Source of the DNA: Bartonella sp. WD12.1 | GTDB taxonomy: Bacteria > Pseudomonadota > Alphaproteobacteria > Rhizobiales > Rhizobiaceae | Length of the DNA stretch: 64,000 nucleotides | Assembly (NCBI RefSeq): GCF_002022415.1 | Contig: NZ_MUBG01000001.1 | Span: 682,001 to 746,000, forward strand | Direction of reading: 5' to 3' | Part shown: positions 32,527 to 39,751 of the stretch, piece by piece | Layout of the letters: each line of letters starts with the position of its first letter | Numbering within the stretch: the first letter of the stretch is position 1 | The notes under the pieces: generated by a model | What the model was told of the DNA's origin: nothing | Seen by the model: the letters and a program-made list of their open reading frames with translations, nothing else | Database searches by the model: none | Position numbers and translations under genes: made by a program

Positions 32527-32886
32527 TTATTGCTGACAAGTACTGTAGAATGGATTTTGATATTCCCGTTCTTCTATCTTGTCTAAGACATCACTGTATG
32601 CACAGCTGTGAGCTATAAAATGATACGGATCGTCCTCTACAAAGTAATAATTGTCATAATCGTCTAAGTATTTTTGAACATAAAGTTCAGCAACTTCTTC
32701 AGAAATATCATCATAGCGGTTTGACATAAGATCAATGCGAAGAATGCTCACAACGGTTTCCATCTGCCCCACAATGTCCATGATTTCAGTTTCATCAATT
32801 GGTCCAGGCTTAGCGTAGTAATCATCGTCATAAGTAGACACAATCAACAAGATTTCATTCGCACCTACAAAAACCTGTTTATTCAT
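32527..32886 (-). CDS. acidic prophage protein, unknown function
   Basis: 119 residues from ATG 32886, with GAGGGG 7 bases upstream; the frame is open to 32907. Strongly acidic and tyrosine/aspartate-rich (STYDDDYYAKP, YLDDYDNYYFVEDD). First gene of the leftward early operon, directly after promoter and operators. Small acidic early proteins of phages are often DNA mimics or host-inhibitors, but nothing here proves that. Confidence 0.7.
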   Translation of the reverse strand: MNKQVFVGANEILLIVSTYDDDYYAKPGPIDETEIMDIVGQMETVVSILRIDLMSNRYDDISEEVAELYVQKYLDDYDNYYFVEDDPYHFIAHSCAYSDVLDKIEEREYQNPFYSTCQQ

Positions 32887-32941
32887 TTTCCATCCCCTCT
32901 CATTCACGTTGGCAAATGGTTCTTTCTAAGTTATGGGGATA

Positions 32942-32994
32942 TTAATACGCTTTTCGTAATAATTAGTCAAGAAATAAATTACGATATACGTATT
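32942..32994 (-). promoter_or_regulatory. leftward early promoter with two repressor operators
   Basis: On the reverse strand TTGACT (32965-32970) is 17 bases from TATTAA (32942-32947), a good sigma-70 promoter for the leftward operon. Two 17-bp palindromes overlap it: AATACGCTTTTCGTAAT (32944-32960, over the -10 and spacer) and ATTACGATATACGTATT (32978-32994, just upstream of -35). Both match AATACG-N5-CGTATT, also found at 33497-33513. Confidence 0.72.
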
Positions 32995-33051
32995 TTTTTG
33001 GATTTATAATCCACATAATAATTATGATTTTAAATATAAGTTGGGAATGTT

Positions 33052-33255
33052 ATGCTAAACAATGAAAGAGAAAAACAGTTATCTGTAATGCTAGATAAGT
33101 TATCTGAAAAGGAAAAAATAGCTTTTATAAATTTCGTGCTGCAAGCAAAGATTTTAAAAGGTCCTCAACAATCTTTTTTTCAGAATCATTCGCTTGAGAA
33201 TATAAATAAAGAAAATCATCTGAGCAAAATCCAGAAACAGGTGAAGAATCTTTAA
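33052..33255 (+). CDS. possible small protein antisense to the repressor 3' end
   Basis: 67 codons, basic and helical (REKQLSVMLDKLSEKEKIAF). Its last 131 bases overlap the repressor gene on the opposite strand. TATAAT at 33005-33010 could be a -10 for it. GGGAA lies 7 bases upstream of ATG 33052. The first 24 codons are outside the repressor gene and look coding-like; otherwise the case is weak. Confidence 0.35.
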   Translation: MLNNEREKQLSVMLDKLSEKEKIAFINFVLQAKILKGPQQSFFQNHSLENINKENHLSKIQKQVKNL

Positions 33256-33463
33256 AAAACTCCATAATTTTAACAAGCTCATCGGCTTTAACATCTCTCA
33301 TTTCTTTATCTGGATTAAGATTAACAATGTTAGATATAGCTGGTCTACGCACTCCAAGATGGGCTGCAAGTTTTGCTTGACTTCCACGGCCCATTTTATC
33401 GAGTTCCTTTTTTATCCAAATTTTTAGCTCTCTTTGTTTAACCATATTTGAATTATTTCTCAT
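33125..33463 (-). CDS. XRE-type phage repressor
   Basis: About 112 residues. A helix-turn-helix (GSQAKLAAHLGVRRPAISNIV) is followed by a short C-terminal helix region; there is no S24 protease domain, so it is not a LexA-like self-cleaving repressor. The frame opens at TTG 33469 with ATGs at 33463 and 33445; the start is uncertain. Operators of one consensus flank the gene on both sides, consistent with it being the immunity repressor, relieved by the AntA-type antirepressor. Confidence 0.8.
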   Translation of the reverse strand: MRNNSNMVKQRELKIWIKKELDKMGRGSQAKLAAHLGVRRPAISNIVNLNPDKEMRDVKADELVKIMEFFKDSSPVSGFCSDDFLYLYSQANDSEKKIVEDLLKSLLAARNL

Positions 33464-33496
33464 TTTCAAAAGTCTTACAATAATTAAAAAAATATA

Positions 33497-33540
33497 AATA
33501 CGTTTATCGTATTGACTAAATGTTTCTTATATCGTATTTA
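33497..33540 (+). promoter_or_regulatory. rightward early promoter with repressor operator
   Basis: Palindrome AATACGTTTATCGTATT (33497-33513; perfect 6-bp arms) overlaps TTGACT (33512-33517). TATTTA lies 17 bases downstream (33535-33540). A CGTATT half-site (33533-33538) overlaps the -10. A repressor bound here would block the rightward promoter and probably the promoter of its own gene. Confidence 0.7.
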
Positions 33541-33546
33541 TTATAC

Positions 33547-33900
33547 ATGATAAAAACATGTACAGAAACAGCAAAACTTATAATTACGTATCTTGGTGGA
33601 TACCAGGCAGTTGCTAATATTATTAATCGCAACGTTGTTGTAGTCAGAAAATGGACTTATCCTTTTGAGAAGCGTGAAGGAAAAGGTGGCATTATTCCCG
33701 CTAAATATCAAGTTATGCTTTTGAATTACGCTAAACGCAACGACATAGACTTACGTCCTGATGATTTCTTTTATCCCGAGCGTTTGCAAGACTTAATGCA
33801 GAAAAAAGAAACACCCCCATCGTGTGAGTTTGTAGATGGTTGTGTAGTAAGCAGGGCAGGGTATGAGCAAACCGATGCGCAACAGTCATTAGGTGGGTAG
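33547..33900 (+). CDS. Cro/CII-like phage regulator
   Basis: About 117 residues from ATG 33547 (the frame opens at ATG 33520). A helix-turn-helix core is seen (YLGGYQAVANIINRNVVVV, then KWTYPFEKREGKGGIIPAKY), a pattern common in small regulators encoded opposite phage repressors. It lies only 6 bases after the -10, so the mRNA may be nearly leaderless. The stop is 2 bases before the next start. Confidence 0.75.
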   Translation: MIKTCTETAKLIITYLGGYQAVANIINRNVVVVRKWTYPFEKREGKGGIIPAKYQVMLLNYAKRNDIDLRPDDFFYPERLQDLMQKKETPPSCEFVDGCVVSRAGYEQTDAQQSLGG

Positions 33901-33902
33901 AG

Positions 33903-34601
33903 ATGAGTATATCAAAGAAATACGAGTTTGTAGAAGAAGGTACGTTGTTTAAGCCTTTCAGTTTTAATAAGGCATATATCTGTACTCTTTACCGAATTAG
34001 AGCCTTAAGAGATTTTGGTAATGTTAGCGCCGGTGAGCTTGGTGGTCTTATAGAGAAAGAAGATAATCTTTCTCATGATGGTGATTGTTGGGTTGGGTAT
34101 GGTGCACTAGTTTACGAAAATGCTCGCGTTCACGGTGATGCAGAAGTTAGCATTAATGCACGGGTTTGCGGTAGTGCACAGGTTTATGATGATGCTCATA
34201 TTTGTGGTAATGCATATGTTTCCGGTAAAGCAGAAGTTTACGGTGGTGCTTGGGTTTATGATCATGCTCGTGTTTACGACAATGCTCGTGTTTACGGTCG
34301 CGCACAAGTTTACCGTGATTCACGAGTATATGATAATGCAGAAATTTCCGGTGATGCACAAGTTTATGATGATGCACGCGTTTATGATGATGCTTTTGTT
34401 TACGGTAATGCTCACGTTTATAGGGATGCACGGGTATATGAAAATGCGCATGTTTATGGGGATGTAAAAGCTGGCTATAATACACACATTTGTGGCGATA
34501 CACGAGTTTATGAAAATGCAAAGATTAAAGACGAAATATGCTTTGCAAGTGGTATTTTTAATTGTTGGCAGTCTTCCCCGGCTTTAAACCAGTTTAGATA
34601 A
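33903..34601 (+). CDS. hexapeptide-repeat (left-handed beta-helix) protein
   Basis: 232 residues. Residues 1-60 (TLYRIRALRDFGNVSAGELG, GGLIEKEDNLSH) are the conserved cap of a prophage-associated family; residues about 66-215 are roughly 25 repeats of the type ARVYDN / AQVYDD / AHVYGN, i.e. [AV]-x-V-[YSC]-x-[NDG]. These should stack as a left-handed parallel beta-helix. No catalytic motif is visible. The 18-nt coding periodicity makes the DNA itself a degenerate tandem repeat. Function unknown. Confidence 0.85.
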   Translation: MSISKKYEFVEEGTLFKPFSFNKAYICTLYRIRALRDFGNVSAGELGGLIEKEDNLSHDGDCWVGYGALVYENARVHGDAEVSINARVCGSAQVYDDAHICGNAYVSGKAEVYGGAWVYDHARVYDNARVYGRAQVYRDSRVYDNAEISGDAQVYDDARVYDDAFVYGNAHVYRDARVYENAHVYGDVKAGYNTHICGDTRVYENAKIKDEICFASGIFNCWQSSPALNQFR

Positions 34602-34706
34602 ACATTTTAACGAAACGTCAGATGACTGACACGCTTTTCTGTCTTTGTTTAGAGGCACGAAGACAGGCTGGGCAATTTTATACTTAAAGAAAGAAGGAGA
34701 TATGTG

Positions 34707-35033
34707 ATGGCCACGAAATCATCCTGGGTAAAATTTTATCCTGGCCAATTTTTAATTGAGCTTATGCTTTTGAAGCCAAAAGAAACAGCTATTTATACAA
34801 CACTGGTCTTGCTCATGCTTCATGAGCGCGCACCTATTTTTAATGATGCTTCTCATTTATCAAGTTTGTGCAGCTGTTCAGCGTGGACGTTTCGAAACAT
34901 ATTAGAATCTTTAATGAGCCGTGGTTATATCATTCGTTTAGAGAGTGGCCGTTTGTGGTACACATCATCAGCAGTTGATCTTGATATCAGTAGTACATCT
35001 TCAGAAAAAAAGGGGGAAAGCTATGTCAACTAA
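34707..35033 (+). CDS. DUF1376-like winged-helix phage protein (short)
   Basis: 108 residues from ATG 34707, preceded by AAGGAGA. The start SSWVKFYPGQFLIE and the block LKPKETAIYTTLVLLMLHE resemble the N-terminal domain of DUF1376 phage replication proteins; it has only this domain. Overlaps the next, longer DUF1376 gene by 11 bases. Probably a paralogue by duplication; role in replication is inferred. Confidence 0.65.
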   Translation: MATKSSWVKFYPGQFLIELMLLKPKETAIYTTLVLLMLHERAPIFNDASHLSSLCSCSAWTFRNILESLMSRGYIIRLESGRLWYTSSAVDLDISSTSSEKKGESYVN

Positions 35034-35541
35034 AATGCCGTGGATAAGATTCTACCTGGATGACTGGACCAGCGGTACAGGCGGAATGACACCAGAGCAA
35101 AGAGGAATTTATATTATGCTTCTTATTCGCATGTATGACAAAAAGTCACCTGTGAAAGAAGATTTCAAAACACTTGCACGCATATGCAATTGCACTCAAA
35201 AAAAGTTCACAACTGTTGTCGATTATTTAATCAAAAATGACAAGTTAATCCAAACAGATGAAGGATTATGGAATCTTCGTGTTGAAGAAGAGCTTAAAGA
35301 TTTTACTGATAAACAAGAGCATATATCACAAGTGCGCAGTGAAGCTGGAAAAAAAGGTGTACAAGCAAAAATGCTTAAAAAACAATTTGCTAATGATTTT
35401 GTTGAAGCAAACGATAAGCAAAACGATTTTTTGCTTCAAGCAAACGACAAGCAAAATCAAGCTATCCAGAATCAGAACCAGATATATAAAAAAACTAACA
35501 CTATCGTGTTATCAAAAAAGAAAATGCTTCAGAAGATTTAG
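35023..35541 (+). CDS. DUF1376 phage replication protein, N-terminal part
   Basis: 172 residues from ATG 35023, RBS GGGGGAAAG. Domain start MPWIRFYLDDWTSGTGGMTP and QRGIYIMLLIRMYDK is the DUF1376 signature, often the DNA-binding part of phage replication initiators. The frame stops at 35539-35541, but the expected C-terminal part continues in the -1 frame. A slippery A-AAA-AAG lies at 35514-35520, 7 codons before the stop. The alternative long start (34945) runs through the previous gene and is rejected. Confidence 0.82.
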   Translation: MSTKMPWIRFYLDDWTSGTGGMTPEQRGIYIMLLIRMYDKKSPVKEDFKTLARICNCTQKKFTTVVDYLIKNDKLIQTDEGLWNLRVEEELKDFTDKQEHISQVRSEAGKKGVQAKMLKKQFANDFVEANDKQNDFLLQANDKQNQAIQNQNQIYKKTNTIVLSKKKMLQKI

Positions 35542-36095
35542 CAACTGAAGTTTCGGTTCAGAGTGAAACAACCGATGATGCTGTTGAGCAGCAGTTGGAT
35601 CACGATACACCCTCATCAGAAAACCAATCACCCATTTCACAGCAAAAAAGCACTGAAAAGAAAACCAAACGGTCTAGGAGTGAACGGGGATGTCGCATTC
35701 CTGAGGATTTCGAACCTGATTACGATTTTGCAATTCAAGAGGGATTGCCTCCAGAGCGGGTTAAAGTCGAGATTGAAAAATTTCGAGATTATTGGAAAGC
35801 CAAGTCTGGTCAAGGTGCAACCAAAACGGATTGGCCAGCAACATGGCGTAACTGGGTAAGAAAGGCTGTCGAGGATCTTAAGAAAGGAAAAAACTATGGA
35901 AAACCAGGCATTGAACAAACAAAACAACAACGTGGGTGGAATTATCGAGTTGCACAGCACATGTCCAATATCAAAACTTCAGACAGTGTTTTCAAATTTT
36001 TATTCGAGGATGACGAAAGAACCACCGTTCCTTTGGAAGACGGGGCAAAAACCATCGATTGCAGAAGCGAAGAAAGCTACCTCATTGGTCCATGA
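35520..36095 (+). CDS. DUF1376 protein, C-terminal part in -1 frame
   Basis: This frame carries ENASEDLATEV, a polar linker, then CRIPEDFEPDYDFAIQEGL and TDWPATWRNWVRKA, the normal C-terminal part of these phage proteins. It has no convincing independent start; ATG 35595 lacks a ribosome binding site and would omit the linker. It is most likely translated as a fusion with the upstream 172 residues by a -1 shift, giving about 357 residues, or else marks a one-A deletion in the A6 run. Overlaps the next frame by 200 bases. Confidence 0.65.
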   Translation, partial: ENASEDLATEVSVQSETTDDAVEQQLDHDTPSSENQSPISQQKSTEKKTKRSRSERGCRIPEDFEPDYDFAIQEGLPPERVKVEIEKFRDYWKAKSGQGATKTDWPATWRNWVRKAVEDLKKGKNYGKPGIEQTKQQRGWNYRVAQHMSNIKTSDSVFKFLFEDDERTTVPLEDGAKTIDCRSEESYLIGP

Positions 36096-36501
36096 TGCAC
36101 TGAAAAAACTTGAGAAAAAGGCCACTGAGGAAGAAATCCAAACAGCGTATCTTGTCCTTTCAAGCGGTTTAAAAAACCAATTAGGATCAGATGAAAAATC
36201 AACATCGCTTGCGTATTTCTACGCTCTTGATGGCATAAGCAGCTGGGTATTGCAAACGGCGACAAAGGATGCCTTGAAAGGAAAAGCAGAAGGATTAAAC
36301 ACGACCTTTATGCCATCAACAGCAGATTTTTATCATTACTGTGAAAAAGTTGAACACCGTATTCGCACAAATGCTAGGTGTATTCTTAAAGATCTTCAAA
36401 AGCCCGAGTTAGAGAGCAAGAAACAGGAGAAGTTGGTAACGTCAGAACGTCTGGAAGCTTTTAGAAAAGAACTTCGCAAAACATTTGAGACAGCAAAATA
36501 G
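35896..36501 (+). CDS. prophage protein, unknown function
   Basis: 201 residues from ATG 35896, which has AGGA 8 bases upstream. An alternative Met at 36010 has GAGG directly adjacent. Residues 55-200 are charged and helical (AEAKKATSLVHDALKKLEKK, TSERLEAFRKELRKTFETAK). The first 66 codons overlap the previous coding frame. I do not recognise the family; position suggests a replication-associated protein. Confidence 0.55.
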   Translation: MENQALNKQNNNVGGIIELHSTCPISKLQTVFSNFYSRMTKEPPFLWKTGQKPSIAEAKKATSLVHDALKKLEKKATEEEIQTAYLVLSSGLKNQLGSDEKSTSLAYFYALDGISSWVLQTATKDALKGKAEGLNTTFMPSTADFYHYCEKVEHRIRTNARCILKDLQKPELESKKQEKLVTSERLEAFRKELRKTFETAK

Positions 36502-36816
36502 AGAGAAATGGTGATCACTTTTGGATTAGATATGCGTTTAAATCGACAGAAAGGCACCTTAGAGAGAGATTTAGAAGTTTTTTGATGAATTCCACATTGG
36601 GAACATAGAATGCTCTGTACGGGGCTAATTTAAGGAAATTACAACAGATGTAAAAATCAGGATGATAATTATGAAATTTATAAAACGTTTTTTGCAAAGA
36701 ATCTTGACAAGATTAAGGAAATGCGTTTATGTGCAAATCAGGTGCTTGAAAAACACCTTCACTTCACAGCGGATTGGTTACCGAAATAATCAATTTTCCG
36801 TGCATTTTTAAAGACT
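36502..36816. other. intergenic region upstream of the rha leader, 315 bp
   Basis: No supported gene. A leftward frame at 36515-36697 has no recognised product and lies against the transcription direction of the module. Confidence 0.45.
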
Positions 36817-36846
36817 TTGACTCGTTGTATGCGTGTAGCGTATAGT
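36817..36846 (+). promoter_or_regulatory. sigma-70 promoter of the structured RNA / rha leader
   Basis: TTGACT (36817-36822), 18-base spacer, TATAGT (36841-36846). This places the transcript start at about 36851-36854, at the first base of the structured segment. Confidence 0.65.
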
Positions 36847-36850
36847 GATC

Positions 36851-36943
36851 TTGTCGGGTGTAGTTATGCTATACAAGACCCTCACGGGGAAAACATAACG
36901 ACGGACTGTGAACCGTGTTTTTCAGCGCCCGGCGCTCTTTTTT
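36851..36943 (+). ncRNA. candidate structured RNA ending in an intrinsic terminator
   Basis: About 93 nt starting right after a good promoter. Helices: TTGT with ACAA enclosing GTAG/CTAT; CCC-TCAC-GGG; ACGG with CCGT; then AGCGC-CCG-GCGCT (36924-36936) followed by C and six T (36938-36943), a textbook terminator. It ends 41 bases before the rha start codon. It can be a free-standing phage sRNA or an attenuating leader of rha. Confidence 0.6.
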
Positions 36944-36984
36944 GAGTGTCAATGAAAAACCTTTAACTTTCACAGGAGTTCATC

Positions 36985-37467
36985 ATGAACGATTTAGTAA
37001 ACAACACACAAACTATACTGACAATGTCTAGTCGTGAAATTGCAAAATTGTGTGGTAAAAGGCATGACCATGTTATGCGTGATATCAAGAAAATGCTTGA
37101 AGAACTTAACGCCCCCAAATTTGGGGTGGTTAATTTTGTCGGTAATTACTTTGATAAAAAAGGGGAAAGCCGCCCTTGCTACAATCTTCCTAAACGTGAG
37201 TGCCTTATTTTAATCTCAGGTTATAGTACAGTGTTACGTGCTAAAATTATTGATCGTTGGATGGAACTCGAAAGTCAATTACGATTCGATCATGAATTAT
37301 TTTCTCGTGATTTATTTAAATCGCCCTCAGGTATTGGTAAAGTTTTAGGAGTAATTGCAAGACGTCTGTCAGATGTAAATGATCTCGAAAACGAGCTTGA
37401 ACATTACAAATCAGTTACAACAGAAGTAAGACGTGTTTTAGAAAGCCCTGTTGCAAAGGCTGCCTAA
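36985..37467 (+). CDS. Rha family phage regulatory protein
   Basis: 160 residues. The pRha domain is clear: MSSREIAKLCGKRHDHVMRD at the N-terminus, then YFDKKGESRPCYNLPKREC and LISGYSTVLRAKIIDRWMEL. Rha proteins are phage regulators that in some lambdoid phages interfere with growth without IHF. CACAGGAG precedes ATG 36985. Expression may depend on readthrough of the upstream terminator. Confidence 0.9.
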   Translation: MNDLVNNTQTILTMSSREIAKLCGKRHDHVMRDIKKMLEELNAPKFGVVNFVGNYFDKKGESRPCYNLPKRECLILISGYSTVLRAKIIDRWMELESQLRFDHELFSRDLFKSPSGIGKVLGVIARRLSDVNDLENELEHYKSVTTEVRRVLESPVAKAA

Positions 37468-37518
37468 TTGAAAGAAATATAACTCATACCTTTCCCCTAA
37501 AAATGGGGAAAGTGTTGT

Positions 37519-37830
37519 TTAAGCTTTTTCTAAAGATGTGTGTTCTTTATTTTGGGTGGGTGTTAAGCTAATTTGCAAATTTAAGGCACTCAAAACATTA
37601 AGAAAGGTTGAGAGTTTAGGATCACCTTTGTCGCTTAAAGAGCGATAAAGAGATTCTCTTGACAACCCAGCGTTTTTAGCGATTTTGCTCATTCCTTGGT
37701 TTTTTGCTATTATCCCAAGAACATGTGCAAGATACTGACTATTTTTAGTTTCTAAAGCGTCTTGTAAAAGAATTTGTTGAGCTTCAGGAGTTTTAAAATA
37801 CTCACTTGTATCAAATTTAGTGATTTCCAT
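37519..37830 (-). CDS. addiction-module antidote protein (COG3636 type)
   Basis: 103 residues. FDTSEYFKTPEAQQILLQDA at the N-terminus is typical of these antitoxins, followed by a helix-turn-helix (MSKIAKNAGLSRESLYRSLS and GDPKLSTFLNVL). It overlaps the toxin gene by 14 bases, toxin first, the usual HigBA-like order. It lies on the strand opposite to the surrounding module, with its own leftward promoter presumably upstream of the toxin. Confidence 0.9.
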   Translation of the reverse strand: MEITKFDTSEYFKTPEAQQILLQDALETKNSQYLAHVLGIIAKNQGMSKIAKNAGLSRESLYRSLSDKGDPKLSTFLNVLSALNLQISLTPTQNKEHTSLEKA

Positions 37831-38119
37831 GTTTGAGTTCCTTTACTATTCTCAGGGCTTTTTCGATATCCTTTTGTTGGGTAGATTTATTACCGCCATT
37901 AAGGAGTAAAATAATTTCTTGCCCTTGTTTTATAAAATAAACCCGATAGCCAGGGCCATGATTTATTTTTAATTCTCCAATGCCATGAAAGAATTTTACA
38001 TTACCAAGAAGCCCCGTTTCTATTCTTGCTATCCGTGTCACAATGTGTGCTTGCGCAATCTCATCTTTTAAAGAATCTAGCCACTGTATGAAATATTTTG
38101 TCTTGTACACTGTAAACAT
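37817..38119 (-). CDS. RelE/ParE-superfamily toxin (Gp49/COG3657 type)
   Basis: About 100 residues from ATG 38119 (frame open to 38158). Family features: YFIQWLDSLKD, ARIARIETGLLGNVK, IGELKINHGPGYRVYF and a LLLNGGNKSTQQKDI ending. RelE-fold toxins usually cleave mRNA at the ribosome. Paired with the antidote gene at 37519-37830. Confidence 0.9.
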   Translation of the reverse strand: MFTVYKTKYFIQWLDSLKDEIAQAHIVTRIARIETGLLGNVKFFHGIGELKINHGPGYRVYFIKQGQEIILLLNGGNKSTQQKDIEKALRIVKELKHGNH

Positions 38120-38431
38120 ATGTAACTTATAAGATACAGTTGTTGCAATGTCAAACACAATCTTTTGTTTCAGTGACAGACAAACTTTTCATTTATAGAA
38201 GCCATTTTATTAGTTTTATCAGTTAGTTATGAGTATAAGATGAGAAAAACATTTAGATATTTGTAAAATGCTATAAAATGTTTATTTTCAGTTATTTATT
38301 TTGTTTATTTATATTAAATAGTTTAATATATTGTGATATAATTCTGTAAAATATAGAAAAAATAGTTTTTTATTCCTATATTTTGTTTCATTAAAACACA
38401 CACATAATTTTTCTTAGAAAAGATATCCAAC

Positions 38432-38866
38432 ATGATCAACAAAGTAATTTTAGTCGGTAATCTTGGTGCCGATCCTGAGAGCAGGACAATGGCATCTGGT
38501 GCAGAGGTAGTGAACTTTCGTATAGCCACGTCACAGAGCTATACAGATAAAGCAACAGGTGAAAAGGTAGATAAAACAGAATGGCATTCTGTCGTGGTTT
38601 TTAATCCACATCTTGCAAAGGTTGCACTTCAGTATCTGGGCAAAGGTTCCAAGGTTTATGTTGAAGGTCAATTACAGACGCGTAAATGGCAAGATAAAAG
38701 TGGGCAAACACGTTACACAACAGAAATTGTTTTGCCGCAATATAAGGGTGAATTGAGGATCCTTAATAGCATTCAAAAAGATGGTATTGATATGGCTTTG
38801 GAAGCGATGGAGCAAGAGGATAAGCAGTACTTAGAAACAACTTTGAATGATGATGTCCCGTTTTAA
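38432..38866 (+). CDS. ssb: single-stranded DNA-binding protein
   Basis: 144 residues. The OB fold is clear ([59 protein letters not shown]). It ends acidic with DDVPF, the tip that recruits partner proteins. A phage-encoded copy that would serve replication and Bet/YqaJ recombination. The 273 bases upstream hold no gene and probably its promoter. Confidence 0.95.
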   Translation: MINKVILVGNLGADPESRTMASGAEVVNFRIATSQSYTDKATGEKVDKTEWHSVVVFNPHLAKVALQYLGKGSKVYVEGQLQTRKWQDKSGQTRYTTEIVLPQYKGELRILNSIQKDGIDMALEAMEQEDKQYLETTLNDDVPF

Positions 38867-38881
38867 TTACTAGGTTTACTG

Positions 38882-39418
38882 ATGAAAAAACGTAAGAAAC
38901 GGGGAAGACCTAGAATAGAAGGTCAAATAAGAGAACCCAATGGACGTATCTCGCGTGCAAAAACGCCTCGTAAGCCTGTTGATCAGTTAACTCTTGAAAT
39001 GCGTGCAAAACGTTATGGGGTGAGTATTCAAGATGCGAAAAACCCGATTATGGGCACTTATGTAGGGCGGTTATATTTATTGGAAAAAAAGATTAATCAA
39101 GATCAGTATGATGCGTCACAACAGTATATTCAGGTAAGAGATGATTATTTGTGTGCGAAAGGGTTGCAGGGTGGTTATTATGACGGTGTAACGGCTAGCC
39201 ACGATCAAGATAGTCTTGAAAAGTGGGTTAAAATAACAACTGATCGTTATGAAGCTGTGCGAGACGTTATTAGAGAAACACAAGGATTATATCGTCAGTA
39301 TAATCTACATGCTGCGTTGCAGTATATTGTTATAGAAGACCAACAACTAAAACATCTTGTCAGTTCTCTATACATTGCTCTGAATGCTCTTCATAAGTTT
39401 TTTTCGCAAAAGCGTTAA
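38882..39418 (+). CDS. prophage protein, unknown function
   Basis: 178 residues, basic N-terminus (MKKRKKRGRPRIEGQIREP) with a GRPR minor-groove-type motif, then a helical body. It follows ssb by 15 bases. The position between ssb and the packaging genes and the AT-hook-like start suggest a DNA-associated role; this is inference only. Confidence 0.7.
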   Translation: MKKRKKRGRPRIEGQIREPNGRISRAKTPRKPVDQLTLEMRAKRYGVSIQDAKNPIMGTYVGRLYLLEKKINQDQYDASQQYIQVRDDYLCAKGLQGGYYDGVTASHDQDSLEKWVKITTDRYEAVRDVIRETQGLYRQYNLHAALQYIVIEDQQLKHLVSSLYIALNALHKFFSQKR

Positions 39419-39523
39419 AATAAGATACACAAACTTTCGAAAAAAAAGACATGACGTAAAACGTTTTTCTGTACAATGCGTTATACTTGTATTACAATGA
39501 ACACAAAAGGTGAGGAATGTACT

Positions 39524-39751
39524 ATGACGATATCTATTCGATTGCCAAGTGAGCTTGAAACGCGTTTAAATAATTTAGCCCTTAAAACAGGACGTACAAA
39601 GTCTTTTTATTTGCGTGAGATTATTGAACAGGGAATAGAGGAAGCTGAGGATTATTATTTAGCTTCACAAGTAAGAGAACGTGTTCGAAAGGGAAATGCT
39701 ACTTTTTATAGCTCTGAAGAGGTGAGGAAAGAGCTTGGCTTGGACGATTAG
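39524..39751 (+). CDS. ribbon-helix-helix antitoxin (RelB-like)
   Basis: 75 residues from ATG 39524, with GAGGA 7 bases upstream; the frame opens at 39476 but those Met codons lie in the probable promoter region. TISIRLPSELETRLNNLA is a ribbon-helix-helix start. The C-terminal acidic tail (SSEEVRKELGLDD) should wrap the toxin. Overlaps the toxin gene by 17 bases. Confidence 0.9.
   Translation: MTISIRLPSELETRLNNLALKTGRTKSFYLREIIEQGIEEAEDYYLASQVRERVRKGNATFYSSEEVRKELGLDD

Noticed and set aside
34100-34530. Three long frames on both strands inside the hexapeptide gene, and a CRISPR-like tandem look
   Set aside because: The 18-nt coding repeat keeps all frames open; there are no fixed repeats with unique spacers and no cas genes.
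36515-36697. 60-codon leftward frame before the rha leader
   Set aside because: No ribosome site or homology, opposite to the surrounding transcription.
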